DNA of 64,000 nucleotides from Thysanoteuthis rhombus (Eukaryota; Mollusca; Cephalopoda; Oegopsida; Thysanoteuthidae): assembly GCA_963457665.1 (NCBI GenBank), contig OY735205.1:25892691-25956690 (forward strand), read 5' to 3'. Below, in pieces: positions 42,251 to 56,411 of the stretch. Position 1 is the first letter of the stretch, and every line of letters starts with the position of its first letter. Under the pieces are notes generated by a model. The model made no database searches. It was not told the origin of the DNA and saw only the letters and a program-made list of their open reading frames with translations. The position numbers and the translations under genes were made by a program.

Positions 42251-42540
42251 TGTATCAAGTTTTACAGTTCTGAATACTAAAGATGTAAAAGAATTTTTCA
42301 GATTTAGTCTTTTCAGTAATCTTTTTCAAAGTATCAGTTAATGCAGTTTATGAATGTATCTGTATATGTGTGTCTCAACTTAAACACAATTTTACTGCAC
42401 AACTCACCCAAGATATGCATGTATATATTACAATATAATCTCCCTTTCAGATGCACTTTATTTAGTTTTAAGTTCCAATCACAACCACCGTATTCAAACA
42501 GACTTGCATGAATGAAGGATTGCTGCCAAAGTGTATAACT

Positions 42541-42620
42541 ACATACCTACCTACCTACATACCTACCTATCTACCTACCTACCTACCTACATACATACAT
42601 ACATACATATATACATACAT
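42541..42620. repeat. (CTAC)n(ATAC)n tetranucleotide array
   Basis: About 50 bp of CTAC units with ATAC variants followed by ATAC units. Confidence 0.95.
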
Positions 42621-43721
42621 GAAGACGTACATATTTAGCTTTATTTCGTCTAGAATAAGAGAGTGTGATGGAGAGTTGGTTTCAAGAGATTGTGATTATT
42701 CATCTCCGACGCACGTAGAGATGAATGGCTGGAGATGATTTGTAAATTATCGAGAAAATACATAACAGGGTATTTATCGATTCACACCTACAACACTGTA
42801 AAATACATACATGTCTTGAACTACCCACAATTCCTTAATAATTTTTTCGCAATGTCACTACTGTTGAGATAGGCACTTACCTTCTGCTATTTTTATAGAG
42901 TGAATTGTGCACGTACAACCCGTCATTTTCTACGGCTACGGTTTACATAGATTATCTTCTCTCTATCCGGTTATTTTTATAATACCCATCAATCCATCCC
43001 CCTAACTCACCCAAGCCTTAATCCTAATACCAACTTCCCATACTCATAATTTTCACATGATTTATGATCATTTACAAATAGGTATAGAAATTGCTTTGAA
43101 AATTTAGATTATTAGATTTTCACGTGCATTCAAAATACCTAACAATCTTAGGTATGAACCAAACACCCATAGAGAAATAGATACATTGGTACATTTTGAC
43201 ACCGTGGAGGAGATGCTGCGCAGATAGCTTATAGTACTCGACACGCATAGAGATCGAGGTTTCTCAGGGAAGGTCCTAAGCATGGCAGAAGCCCTGGGAG
43301 GATGAATTGCTGAACATTGTGGTTATTTGAAGGGGATAGTAGCTAAATTCAAAAGTCGTAAAGTTCAATCGAATTTTTTTTATTAGAATAGGTCTCTGAA
43401 CTTTTAGATCGTATCTCTTACAAGCAGCAACCTATAGATAGGCACCAACATTGAAATGTGCGCTTATTGATAGATATTATAGTAGGCAATGTGTCAAAAC
43501 GAAACATCCTTATCTTTTTCATACCATTAGTCGGACCTGCTGGAGTAAACCCCTGATAACCGTCAGCCAAACATCGACTCATTGGTTAGTAGAGAGAAAA
43601 ACACACGGAATGTGAGTGAATGCACATACGGAATATATTTGTGTTCAAATCTACGATAGAATTATCATATTTTATTCGTATAAGTGAAACAAGATTACAT
43701 TATTCGATCCCTATGTATAAC
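42621..43721. other. Non-coding stretch
   Basis: No gene or repeat partner recognised. Confidence 0.5.
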
Positions 43722-43804
43722 ATATATATTTATATATATATATATATATATCAATTTTCCCATCATCATTTTATATATGCACACACGCACACACACACAC
43801 ACAC

Positions 43805-43873
<69 letters not shown>

Positions 43874-43890
43874 ATATAGGTATATGTATA
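43722..43890. repeat. TA arrays with a (CA)n block
   Basis: Short TA array, 27 bp of unique sequence, then (CA)n and a long TA array; about 170 bp downstream of the putative exon in its direction of transcription. Confidence 0.95.
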
Positions 43891-44061
43891 TCTGACTTCT
43901 AAAGGCAGACAGTAATGTATGATGCTGCGTTTCTTTGTAGATCATATGTATGTACTCCTCTAATCTGTCAATATATATCTGTAGGCTGATCCTTTGAATT
44001 CGAGTGAGGATACGGAAAAGTTATTCCATGTAACATAGACATCTTTGCTCAATTTACTTAC

Positions 44062-44267
44062 CTTGTTTCCATAACTCCATTACCGGATGAGATACATACA
44101 AGCACGTCACTATGGCTACTAACGATTTCTCTTCGACATACTCAGCATGATGAGCCATCTGATCCCGCTGGGGATACATCGGCCCGCGCAACACTAACCG
44201 GCCCTTTTCAATATACAAAAAGCTCAACATCGAGCCCAATGTAATCAAGAAAACCTCGCAGTTGGAA
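44062..44267 (-). CDS. Probable isolated internal coding exon of an unidentified gene
   Basis: On the minus strand a pyrimidine-rich run (44271-44310) leads into GGCGTCAG, an acceptor. Then 206 nt stay open in one frame and end at AAACAAG followed by GTAAGT (44056-44061), a near-consensus donor. The other two frames close quickly. The exon would enter after two bases of a codon and leave after one. The peptide includes SNCEVFLITLGSMLSFLYIE, then GRLVLRGPMYPQRDQMAHHA and EEKSLVAIVTCLYVSHPVME; the first half is hydrophobic. It is visibly richer in GC than its surroundings. I do not recognise the family. No partner exon was found in the window, which would fit the long introns of cephalopod genes. 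It could instead be a decayed transposon exon. Confidence 0.5.
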
Positions 44268-45097
44268 CTGACGCCAGTCAAGAAAGAAGAAAAAAACAAA
44301 AAAAACATCGTCGGCTGACGTTCTACTTTTTGAGACTAAACATTTCTCGTCAATGAAACTGACTAATCCAGAAGAATTTTATTAATATTCAGTGACACTT
44401 GCGTTTAGATTTCAAGCAAACAAGCTTTTATTTGATACGAATTCCCGTCATAATGCAATCTGGCCGCGTGACATTCAACCTCGAAACATATTTCTGTATA
44501 TCTCTTTAACAGATTTCCAGCGTACACTGCACTGTTTCCCAAAGGAGTACGTGTGTGTATTTGTGTATACTTTACGACATACACAGATGTTGAAGTGCAT
44601 AAACATGGGTAAATCAATAAGTACCCAAGCAAATGATGAGCCTTCGGGGTACAATGAGTAAAATTACATTCCTGTTCAGAGCTTTATGGTGAAAAAATAT
44701 ATCACAGGGTGCTCTGGAAGGCTCTTAAACCATAAGCAATGATTTCATTATTGTAATAGAATTTTTTTACATATGACAGTGATAAACTGAATATGATTGA
44801 CTAAGTATAGTTTTCAAAATATATTCTTTCCATGCTATGATTTTTTACTATTTGATTAGTTTACCCTTCTCAACAAAGATGAAAAAATATATATTCAAAC
44901 TTCTGAGATGCATAACATAAAACAAAAAACAAAAACAAAATCAAGCTAAAATAATATATTAACATATGTTGACATATTTACATCAATTTTTGCTATCTGT
45001 TCTTTCCTGATAAAGTCCATTGGGCATCAGAATGTATAACAATAGGCCGATGGCTTGGATCAAATCGTTGTATCTGTTGATGTGGCTGTAGTAAATA
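44268..45097. other. Non-coding stretch, putative intron upstream of the exon
   Basis: Includes the T-rich (minus strand) tract before the acceptor at 44268-44270. No second exon recognised. Confidence 0.4.
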
Positions 45098-45148
45098 TCG
45101 GACTTTTTCAGGTGGGCGTTCACCAAAACAGGTTGGAAAACACTGGTT
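45098..45148 (-). mobile_element. Possible hAT-like terminus
   Basis: AACAGGTTGGAAAACACTGG (45127-45146), read on the minus strand, resembles a diverged hAT end (CAGTGGTTCCCAACC type). No partner end seen. Confidence 0.3.
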
Positions 45149-47203
45149 TACAGTATCGGTTTTCGATCGTGTGTGATTGGCATGCTGTCATCTGTAAGGC
45201 TAGAGATCGATTTCCCAATATTGGAAGACCAATAAGTGAATCTGGCATAGTAAGAAAGGTATCGGAAATATGTTACCAATATCAAGCAAAGGCTTTTGTT
45301 GTTGAATAAACAAGAAAAGTGAATGTTTGATTCATCCTCGAAGTTGAACAGTGCAGTTTGGGGCCAACTCCAGACGGATCACACTTTAAGGATATTTACT
45401 AAAATGAAATGAAACAAATGAATGTTTTTCATGATGATTTCTTTATAATATTGTGACTAGAACATTTTCTTCTGAATTATCTGATAACAGCCAAGCCTAG
45501 TCTGGTAAAAGGCAAAAACTGCTGAGCACTTAGTCAATACGAATCTTGACAGTGATGTCTTCCGAAACCAACTTTCCAAATATTGTTCTCAGTTGTACCT
45601 TAATATCGAATTAGCACAAATCTTAAATAGTGAAGCATCCTATGAAAAACAGAGTCGCCAGTATGGGCTTGGGAGAATATGCTAATCAATTGGTCTGCTG
45701 TCGATTCTTTGAAGTATAAGTTTGTTTTTCTCGTTAATCCCTATCGAATGCTAACATCTATAATTATGAATACTTGAGCATCGATTGAAAAACATATTAT
45801 CAAGTTGGAATATTTTTCTCGAAAAAGGACCCAAAAGGATGAGAACTATAAACTTCAAGCCCAAAAATCTAACCTTAACCATAACAGTAACCGCAATCCC
45901 TAAACACAACCTAAGGGTGTAAACGAAATAAACTTATACCCCACATTGTTTTCATTTCTTCCTTTTTCTCATTTCAAACTTCCGACAGGTTTAACCTCTT
46001 TTTTAGCAGGAATGAACAAAATTCTTCACTGATCTGGGACGAAACAAAAATATATACCGATTTGGAGAGAGGTCAAAACGTTTTTATCCGTAGAAATCAA
46101 GTTGCTCTTAAAATTGACCTCTGATCAATACTGCATATAATTGGCAAGGAAGAAAAACTTTTTCTTCTATCTAGGCTTCCACGTTTTAAAATTGTTGATT
46201 TTAGCTCTCTGTGGTGACTAATTAAGATATTCTATGATTCTTTCATGGTAAATCGATACGACGATTTCTGATGAAATTAAGGAAATCATTAATACGATTA
46301 TTGTGCAATACTGGCAATCTTTTGACAATGTTTCATGCAAATTTGGCTATGATTTAAGTAGAAAAAAACAAATGACATGTTCTGAAAATAGTATGTATTT
46401 ACCTATCTGCTGAGAGCTTTATTCAATATATCAGACTTAAATTTCTTAGTTTGAAATTATGATATATATAAAACAATTCCCGTCATGTCAACTTTTTAAG
46501 AATTCATATCGTCAATTGAGCTTTATTTTACAAATTCCCTTAAACATAATAATTATCCGTAACATCAGATGTGATAAAGAATTTCGTATGTTGACTTGGG
46601 TCGGTGAGCTATGCTTCAGTAATGTCATCAACTGTCTATCTAAGGTATGTTTGGTACGTATCGAAAGTAGCTTGTCATAAGAAGATGCTTTAACTAACTA
46701 ATCTACTGAGTCAATCCCTCCTTGGACTTTAAACTAGAGAAGCCTTCTGTCACACCAAGTGTTAGAAAATAAAGGCATAATGCTGGCAATGTTGGGATTC
46801 TCTTGTGCATCGTAATCTATGTATATGTTCTAAAGTATGTTTGTATGCGTGTGTTTATGTGTGCATCCATGTGAAGATATGCACGCGTCTAAAGGATACA
46901 TTTATTCGTCCATGAAAGGGAAAATGAGCTGTGGGTCATAAGCGGCTGATCTCCTCCAGGGATAGCTATCCAATGGAATGACCATGAAGGGTATGAGCGC
47001 AGATAGTGAAAGATCAAGCTGAGATATTTAAATTAGTACTGACATTAGACCTGGTCAAGCTGTCCCGGTGTGTGTGCACGCATATTTGTGTATGTTATAA
47101 ACCGATTGCCATGAGTCATGTGTGAGTTAGTATAGGTTTATTATCATACATATTATGAAGTTTTGTGTCGGCAAGTGTATGCGTGCATGTGTTCATAAGC
47201 GAA
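45149..47203. other. Non-coding stretch
   Basis: No gene or repeat partner recognised. Confidence 0.5.
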
Positions 47204-47266
47204 ACACACACAAATACACACACACACGCACACACACACACATATATACATATATATATATATATT

Positions 47267-47309
<43 letters not shown>

Positions 47310-47369
47310 CTGTGTTTCGTGACACACACCAAAAGAGAGATAGGGATATGACTATGAGAGAGAGCGAGA

Positions 47370-47426
<57 letters not shown>
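47204..47426. repeat. (CA)n(TA)n(TG)n array followed by (GA)n(G)n
   Basis: The CA and TG blocks flank a TA core (47204-47308). A separate GA run ending in eleven G lies at 47355-47426. Confidence 0.95.
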
Positions 47427-48139
47427 ACAAAATGAAAAAATTGATTATTTTTATATAGAGACATTTTGTTCTTTATTTGAATGCAGTTATTTATCTTCAC
47501 AGGTACGGAGTTTTTCCTTTACAAGACTGTTACACAATGTTTCCAGCAAGTGATCTGAATCGCAACAGACTTTCTGCGTCAGAAGATTGCACCAACATGC
47601 GCGTACAGAGTAAATTTGATACACAGAAATACGCACATTAAAAAAGTATGAGAGCGGACATGTAAATTGTGGACGCCACTTTTTTTTCAAAAAGGATCGT
47701 GTGAAGCCAGTCATTATCCTATAAAAGCTAAGATTAGTAAATAACCATGTTCAGTTAAATAATGCCAGTTGAATAAGCAGTAGTTTAGTAAGCATGAAAA
47801 AACTGTATTGGTACATGCCTGGCAGTATTGAATATAAATGTGAACAAATAAATTCAACAATTCTTGTCATAATTTTCCAGTTTTTAATCAGTTGGATGCT
47901 CAAATAGTGACATATCAGTTATCGATACGTTCAATTCAGTAAGCTTTTTACTAACCACAATACGATCGTAGTATTTTTTTATTTTGTCTTTGCCAATAAC
48001 ACTTTCAGTCCATCGGTTCATCAATCACCTTAGTTCACAGTATTGATTCTTACTGATAATGAATACTACTAGAATTTGACCACTATTTACACCCCGAATA
48101 ACAGACATCCCTTAAATAATCCTCGCTAATGCTTTCTAA
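47427..48139. other. Non-coding stretch
   Basis: Nothing recognised. Confidence 0.5.
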
Positions 48140-48600
48140 AACCTCCTTCACATATAAATACATTTTAGTATCCCTATATAACGATAATTTATGTGCTTGC
48201 ATATTTTTCTCGTTCATGACCTTCATTTCAGAAGTTATTCCTTGAATGTGAAAGGCCCTTCATCAGCAAATGCCCACTTTGATTTAATCTCTTGAAGTAG
48301 TTAAAGCTAGAATACTTTATGAAAACAAAGTACACCCCGAGTAGCTAACTGTGTTAATAGAACATTCGAATGGCCATTATCTGTTCTCAACTGTTATTTG
48401 CATATATGCAAATTCTAATCATATAAAGTTCTACTTCACGTATAAGTATATTAGTTTGAATCCATGACCTTCCTCTCAGAATTTTCACCTTGAATGCGAG
48501 AGGTCGTTTATCAGCAATTTCCTCATATTACTTAGAATATCTTGAAGGCACTGTAGCTCAAATATATAGATATATTCTAACAGCACACTGAACTGTTCAT
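48140..48600 (+). repeat. Tandem duplication, period about 248 bp
   Basis: CATGACCTTC at 48215 and 48463 open two units. Both continue TCAGAA.TT, CCTTGAATG.GA.AGG, TTATCAGCAA or TCATCAGCAA, TCTTGAAG, TAGCT. About 75% identity over 150 bp, with similar preceding sequence (CTTCACATATAAATA / CTTCACGTATAAGTA). Confidence 0.7.
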
Positions 48601-49189
48601 ATTTATTTCTTTTGTCTAAGGTTTGGGTTAGTTGGGGAAATCATTAGGGGCGTTTTTTCGACTCACACAACCAGATTTCCTCGCCATCAAAAGATTTGAT
48701 GTGGATCAATTCTTTGCGCTCCATCTCATAAATATATTAGCACCTCACAAATGAATCTCATGACTGTTTTTATGACATCGGTTCTTGCAATGGTGTGCCT
48801 TTTCATTTGTAGTGAACATCCTTTTTCCCAATTTAATTGCTAGTAGTTGATTAGTCTCTCGATAAAGATAAAGACATGAAAAAGCAATGAGTACGGAAGC
48901 CAGATGTCTTAGCTTAATGAACTCAGAGTGGCCTGAAAAAAGTCTACCGTCATTCGTTAATCAGTAAAACAAAACAGTTTCACCTTGTATGTATGCGAGC
49001 TTTTCAATATCATGCATTATCAAAAATAGTGAGAAACAGGCGACAAGCGACAAGAAAAGTTTTTGAAAAAATAAGGCGCCTGTTGTCTCCCCTGTGTGGT
49101 ATATGTTTTGAAAGGTAGATTAAAAAAATTATATCTGGGTGATGCCATTTATGGAACAAAAGTTTAAAAGCTTGTTTCGCTGACTATTA
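48601..49189. other. Non-coding stretch between two tandem-repeat zones
   Basis: AGGCGACAAGCGACAAG (49038-49054) and the nearby AGGCGCCTGTTGTCTCC (49074-49090) could pair imperfectly. Nothing else seen. Confidence 0.4.
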
Positions 49190-49660
49190 CTACTCTAACA
49201 GGTTTGTCTTTACTGCGTGCTCGACTTGCAAAATCATTTGTTGTTTAAATTCTAAGCTCAGCAAATACGCCACCAAGCGAATGTTCGCCATCTTTCGTTG
49301 ATTTCTAGTCTATAGCAAGTTTTGATTCTCAGTGTGTGCCCCGCACGCATAGCAACTTTTCTTACAAGATTGAGCTCAGTGATTACATAGGAACCTTGCC
49401 ATGGTGCATATTCATCGAGCTTTTCAGAAAGAAAAAACTAGTTCTGTAGCGAGTTTGAGAGTAACTCAGCGTCTAATCATACCGAATCTTAACAAATATA
49501 TAGTTTGTCTCGCCAGTGAGCATTACTGAGCCATTTCGTACATCAAACATTAATACCATAGCAAGTTTGATTCTCATTTTCGGCTCAGCTCGTCTGAACT
49601 TTTGCTATACCAAATTAAGATTGATGATTACATGAGGAACGTCGTCAAAGAAAAAATATC
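49190..49660 (+). repeat. Approximate tandem repeats, subunits of about 110-135 bp
   Basis: ATAGCAAGTTTTGATTCTCA (49312), GTAGCGAGTTTGAGAG (about 49447) and ATAGCAAGTTTGATTCTCA (49558) start three units. The first and third also share AAGATTGA then TGATTACAT.AGGAAC.T.G. A fourth, weaker unit may lie before 49312. Confidence 0.6.
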
Positions 49661-49966
49661 TAACAAGCTTGTGATAGATTGTAACTAATTAGATCAGGAA
49701 AAATAAACATGATTAACTTGGATATGATTTTCATCTGTAAAACCTTTACTTCAACTAATTGCTGACCCTAAGAATGGAGATTTTTATTGAATGATATTGG
49801 AAACGAAAGTTTAAGGTGGTTTCTTGGAGCCATCGTAATTTATTCCTGTCAGTGCCTAAAACTGAAGAAAATAATTTTCATAATTCAATAAAAAAACAAC
49901 TAAGGTTATTTCCGTAATTTCTCAGATAACAATCGCAAGTCAGAACGAAGGGAAGATGCATCTTAG

Positions 49967-50120
49967 CGGAGATACCGGTAGCCAAGGGGTTAGAAACGCG
50001 GACAATAGAATTGGTGAGCTGAGTTCAAACTCCATCTGATATAGTCAGCGTTTTTCGAGATGGAACCTTCACGATAGTCATAGCTCTGTATCTTCTACAG
50101 CTATGGCAACTATATTTGGT
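49967..50120 (+). repeat. tRNA-derived SINE
   Basis: TAGCCAAGGGG (49979-49989) fits pol III box A and GTTCAAACTCC (50023-50033) fits box B, 44 bp apart as in a tRNA gene. No cloverleaf acceptor stem is evident, so this is a SINE head rather than a functional tRNA. The body and tail after 50040 are not delimited. Confidence 0.6.
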
Positions 50121-51396
<1,276 letters not shown>

Positions 51397-54300
51397 CAAA
51401 ATAAAAAATTCAGTGAAATCTGATATGATCAAAACTGACCCGGATTTTAATGCATTTAGAAATGAGGCTAACCACACCGAACATTCAGTAATTACAACCC
51501 TTGACAAAAATGGTAATTTTATAAGTCTGACTGACGGACAAACACGTTGCTTTCATGAGGTCGGTGGATTACTAACGCTTAAGATTCAAATAATTTAACA
51601 AATATCTAGATGTAGAGATTTATATGCATCCACAAATTTCGTCTCGGTGACGCCAAAACCAATAATTCTAAAACAATCCTAACATCGACAACACTTTTCA
51701 TAGAATACTTCTATTTATTCAAACCCCTAGTAATCAATTTGCATCCTGCATTCAACAAACAGGTTTTAGCTTTCATGGTTATTTTCTGCACTCACCTCTG
51801 CCACCTTCAGTAAATGTTCTTTCTCTGTTATCAAATAACCCATTCTTTCATTGATTGATCCATTCTAGTTTTTTTAAAGAAAAAAACATTAAAAAAAACA
51901 AAAAAACAACAAAAACAAAAAAAGCCTGATCTAATTCCCGCTCTCCAAATGCACTACTTTTCGTCCGCCTCTTTTCATTCTTTTTCTTCGCCTAGCGGAA
52001 CAAAAAGCTGCATTGATTTGCCGCACGACGACCATTGGTAGAGTGACGTTGTATTCATACGCTCTATTCCGTTCTGCTTCTCCCAACAACAAAGCCCGCC
52101 CTGGAAGCAATCGGAATCTAACAAAGCTGTCCGTGATCTCCGTGCAGTGAACAGTAAAATTTACTTTGCCCGCTATAAATATGTGTCCATCTGACAGGTC
52201 TGTCAGCGAATAACGAACAATGAGTCCAAAAGAAGCAAAATGTTAGAGATTGTAATGATTCAGAGATGGATTTTTCTGGACTGTTAACTTTTTTCAAACC
52301 ACGAACGGCTCAAACCACAAAACCCGCAAGCAACTGTGAACACGTCTGGCTATTAAATGTGACATTAACGCTTTTCTTTGTAAAAAGCTCACGATAAAAT
52401 GGATGAAAAACGGTTCACAAACGTTTCTTTCAGAATCTTTCCTCGTTCCTATTTTATGAATGTTCTCCCAAGTTTGAAGGAAATTCAGAGAGAACATTCG
52501 ATTACAGACTGATAATAAAGACGTGTGAAATTGTATTGCAATATTTTTCCAATGTTCGAAATTCTCGTTCTCTCCAAAACCTATAAATAAACATTGAACA
52601 TTGACGCAAAAATTTCTGAATCCATCTTTTTGAATTGATATTTAAGCAGCTATACTTGGTGCATCGTCAGCCCAGCTAATATAGCAATGTATTACACTCA
52701 AAAAAGCATTTACACCGGAGCTTCGATTAGCGTCCGTTTTACGCTCTAGTAGTATGGACACAACTCGATCCGGAGGTAAGACCATGATCATCGAGTGGAA
52801 CAAAATACACGGGTAGCTCAACGCGAGATACTATGACATACATATTTACCTAAGCCTCGATATTGTACATAAGTGTTTCGTTTACTTCGGGAAGAAAAAA
52901 AATGAACTTTTACGTTTTTCTCAATACGTTATTAGTTTAACCAGTGTGGTGTAATTTTTATTTCTGGCATTCCCTGTCCACACTTGAAACGAATATGCAC
53001 TCTTTTCAGCAAGCTAACAATAGCATGACAGTTACACGTATAGTCATAGTACTGAAATGATTGCAATTCCTATCGTCTTCAGCAAATATATTTTAAGCAC
53101 CCATGGGGATGTATCTGAGATCAGTTGGGCCTAAGTCGACAAATGACTGAACTCAAACTTGAGGGAAATGAAATTGATTGCATTGCACCAAACTTGTAAG
53201 TGGCAAGACTTTATCGACGTCAAGTCGATTTGTCACCAGTCAATTTATCGTGGGAACAACTTGTCAACAATATCAATAAGTGTTCGAAATTCGAACAATC
53301 TAAAAGCTTGATACGTTAAATATCAAGAACATTCTACACTGTGTGCAGCCACGCTGAGAGGGTTACTTTTTTTTTTCAGGGTGCATATTTCTTTATAACA
53401 ATGTTGGTAAATTGGTGTGATCTCATCCATCCAATGACTTCTTCAAAGTAGCAAACGTAGACAAATCATAACAGACAACGGTGATCGAATCGTCCCACTG
53501 ACTAATTTACTTAACTACAAATTGGTTGATGCCCAATAAACCGGTGACCGAACGACCAGTTACATTTTTATTGGCAACTAATTGTTCCAGCTCCAGCCTG
53601 TCTGTCGTGAAAATAAGGCAGTCGAGATCATGGCCTTTTACATCAGCTCAAATACTGATTACAGGAATCAATGAGGAAGACGCCGATATATAAACAATGA
53701 AGCAAGCTATAAAATTTAGATGTTTAGCAAACTTTCTCATGCACATGAGAATAAGATTCACCATAGTATCTGATAATCTTAGATCGCGAACAATCTTTAT
53801 CAGCTGGTCGTCCCAACATGCATGAAATTGATAGCGGTTCGTTTTTCAGATTATGATTATTTTCTTAAAAGTCATTTGCAGGTTACAAAGTAATTAGCCT
53901 GTGTTAATCATATGAAACTTATTTGGATGACCTTTTGTTGTTACATGGAGAATTTGTCATCTGGCTTAGACACTTTAGATAGAATAGATAATCAAAGAAA
54001 TGCGCATCTTGCAGACTTCCATTTGGCAGCCAACAGGACACCGCCTTCAATGGTTCCTGCTCTGAAACAACGGTAATGTATATGGTAAACCCAAGTAGCT
54101 GCTTAATGTCCAAATCCAACCGTTTTCATTCACCGTCATATTTGCTCATTGGTTTCAAAATATATTATTGAAAATTAGATGCATAAAATGAGATTTATCT
54201 CTTGTTCGTCTTTTCTGTGTAACTTTTCTAAATAACGACATGGGATTACATTTATAGTTAGAGGACGTAACATCATTTTAGAAGATCTGTTTTGATTGTT

Positions 54301-54513
54301 ATTTCGACAAACCACGGTATATCTGTTTTGATTGCGGCTACTGACAATATCCTAGATAAATAAAAGACTGAGTCTCATTATTTCAAATTTCCTCGTGAGT
54401 ATCAATGTTTCTCATCTTATTTATATAGATATGTCTATCACCAGGAAATTCTTTGGTTTTGTGGTTTTATAGGACCTATTAGAGTATTGTAAAGATAATT
54501 CAATATACGAATG
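51397..54513. other. Non-coding stretch
   Basis: 51950-52150 is GC-richer. An open frame with an acceptor-like and a donor-like edge at 52685-52775 was judged too weak to call. Nothing else recognised. Confidence 0.45.

Positions 54514-54573
<60 letters not shown>
54514..54573. repeat. (TA)n microsatellite
   Basis: Pure TA, about 60 bp. Confidence 0.97.
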
Positions 54574-54574
<1 letters not shown>

Positions 54575-55139
54575 CAAACAAAATCGATCATGCATACGTA
54601 TTAAGTGGTAGGAGTCTAGGTGACTATATGTGACGTTACATAAAAGAAGAGTTTGGTAGGGATATGGACAGATGTGTGTAACATTGATCACATTTATACA
54701 TCTACTTAAATTCTCCAAACTAGCTTCGTCTATACCCATCAATTTATATTCCTGCTTCCAAAGCAAAACATTCGATACTAACTACGGTAGATTTAGGTGG
54801 AGACACCTCTAAGTCTATTCTGCATGTCTCAAAAACCTCTGAGATCTCCTTGAAGATGAAAAAAAGGGACAGCTGGTGCTGCTGCAAAAATAAGGATGAT
54901 TTTTTTTTAATTTAAAAGATCAAAAGGGGCATCATCCATATTAGCAAAATGAAAAAAACCCATAGAAGAATTGGTCGAAGCGAAAAGCAACATTTGAAGT
55001 ACAAATAAAATGAGAATCGAAGTAAGGTGGCTTTTTAATGCATAAACTGACTCGAAGACAATGTTGTAAGATTTAAGACGGACATCAGATCGTGCACCCA
55101 GCGTCACCGTGAAGCTTTAAAAGTGGTCCAGACTTAACA
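54574..55139. other. Non-coding stretch, possibly more of the RTE relic
   Basis: Purine-rich; may include the decayed endonuclease start of the 55140-56059 element, not resolvable by eye. Confidence 0.4.
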
Positions 55140-56057
55140 TTATTCAAGTATACGGTCTCAGGATGGAGAATGTACTACAACGACTAAAATTCGAAGATAC
55201 CAAAAATACTTCAACAAGGTAGGGCAAGGTAATACATGTCTCGTTGACATGTTTTGAGATTTAAAAAGAAATAAAACAAAGAGGTGAAGATTTTTTTGAT
55301 TTTGCAAAAGCGAACAAAATCATGAACTTCCTTGGTCGTAAATCAAGTCAATGCATGAATTAAACAGCAGAAAAAAATTAACAAGATAGAAAATGCAAAT
55401 TAGCATCAACAAATAATGCAGCAAAATGTTTTACACTAAAGAGGAAGAATTTAGCTTACAAAAAAGCCCACTGCTTCCTTCAAGCCAAAACTGAAATATA
55501 GACATATAATTCTCACTGAACCAGAGAGAACATAAACGAGCTCAACAACTGGATAACAACATCTCTAATTGAAGTCGACAACGTGTTCAAGTCGAAGTGC
55601 AAACAAACTACAATTAGTAAGCTCGGAAGAAACAGGATCGCATGGAAAAAACGCAGATATCTTGAGTTTCCGGCAACAAAAAGTGAAAATACTGCCGAGA
55701 TCGGGCTGAAGAAAACCATCTAAAAGAGACAAAGAGAAGATATTTGAAAAATATAAGAACATTTCAAACTGCAGTCATCGAAAGATTTCTCGGAAAAAAG
55801 TAAGGGCTTCATGGTCGTTAAAAAAAAGACTCTCAGTTCAGGAATAATACGAATAATTAATGTTGTTGAAGAAAATGGAGACCTAATCACTGGTATAGAC
55901 TGAATAATCAAACATGGCCAAAAATTCTACAGAAAAAAAAGGAACACAGGAGTATATATACCAATGACCAGTGACAAGCTTCGATATTCCACGGAATTTA
56001 TTCCCGGGGATGAGTGGAGAGTGGAACTGAAGTTAACCACCAAAGAAAGACACAAAG

Positions 56058-56059
<2 letters not shown>
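55140..56059 (+). pseudogene. Decayed RTE-like retrotransposon fragment (endonuclease end to RT linker)
   Basis: Frame-hopping on the plus strand recovers RGEDFFDFAKANKIMN (from 55280), the block that follows the endonuclease core in RTE-like proteins (usual form RGE.L.DFA..N.L). It is preceded by VGQGNTCLVDMF. Further on are RRYLKNIRTFQTAVIERFLG (about 55735-55793) and VVEENGDLITGID (55864-55900), then IIKHGQKFY. The last matches the linker that normally reads as expected NG-x-I-(S/T)-x(4-8)-I-x(3)-FY before the RT fingers. At least eight stops or frame changes are present. The copy is cut at its 3' side by a TA/TG microsatellite at 56060. The left boundary is approximate. Family assignment rests on motif order and spacing, not on a search. 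Confidence 0.65.

Positions 56060-56143
<84 letters not shown>
56060..56143. repeat. (TA)n(TG)n microsatellite
   Basis: Separates the RTE relic from repeat family 2 copy 2. Confidence 0.96.
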
Positions 56144-56146
<3 letters not shown>

Positions 56147-56325
56147 TAATAATACCCGTCAAAAATGAAAGTTATGTATGAATCGGCACCGACGTGATTC
56201 ATCAGTCGATTTGATCTTTAAAATCCAAGTATAGCATTTTCAAGTTTTTAAAAAAGTGTTTACTCGTCTCGAACTGCTGAAAAGGGTTCTTGGACATAAA
56301 GTCATTATATAACATGATATGTGAG
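56144..56325 (+). repeat. Microsatellite-bounded repeat family 2, copy 2
   Basis: Starts after a (TA)n(TG)n array with the same junction as copy 1 and stops at an (A)n(TA)n tract. About 80% identical to copy 1 by eye. It follows directly on the array that truncates the RTE relic at 55140-56059. Confidence 0.8.
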
Positions 56326-56330
56326 AAAAA

Positions 56331-56406
<76 letters not shown>
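56326..56406. repeat. (A)n(TA)n microsatellite
   Basis: Thirteen or so A then about 65 bp TA; right edge of repeat family 2 copy 2. Confidence 0.95.

Positions 56407-56411
<5 letters not shown>

Noticed and set aside
49979..50033. Functional tRNA gene
   Set aside because: Boxes A and B are present, but no acceptor stem or anticodon arm could be paired; consistent with a SINE.
52685..52775. Open 91-nt segment ending at CGGAG then GTAAGA
   Set aside because: The donor is fair, but the acceptor side (AATATAG) has no pyrimidine tract and the peptide is unrecognised.
53281..53297. Perfect palindrome TGTTCGAAATTCGAACA
   Set aside because: A single 17-bp palindrome is expected by chance in 64 kb of AT-rich DNA and nothing flanks it.
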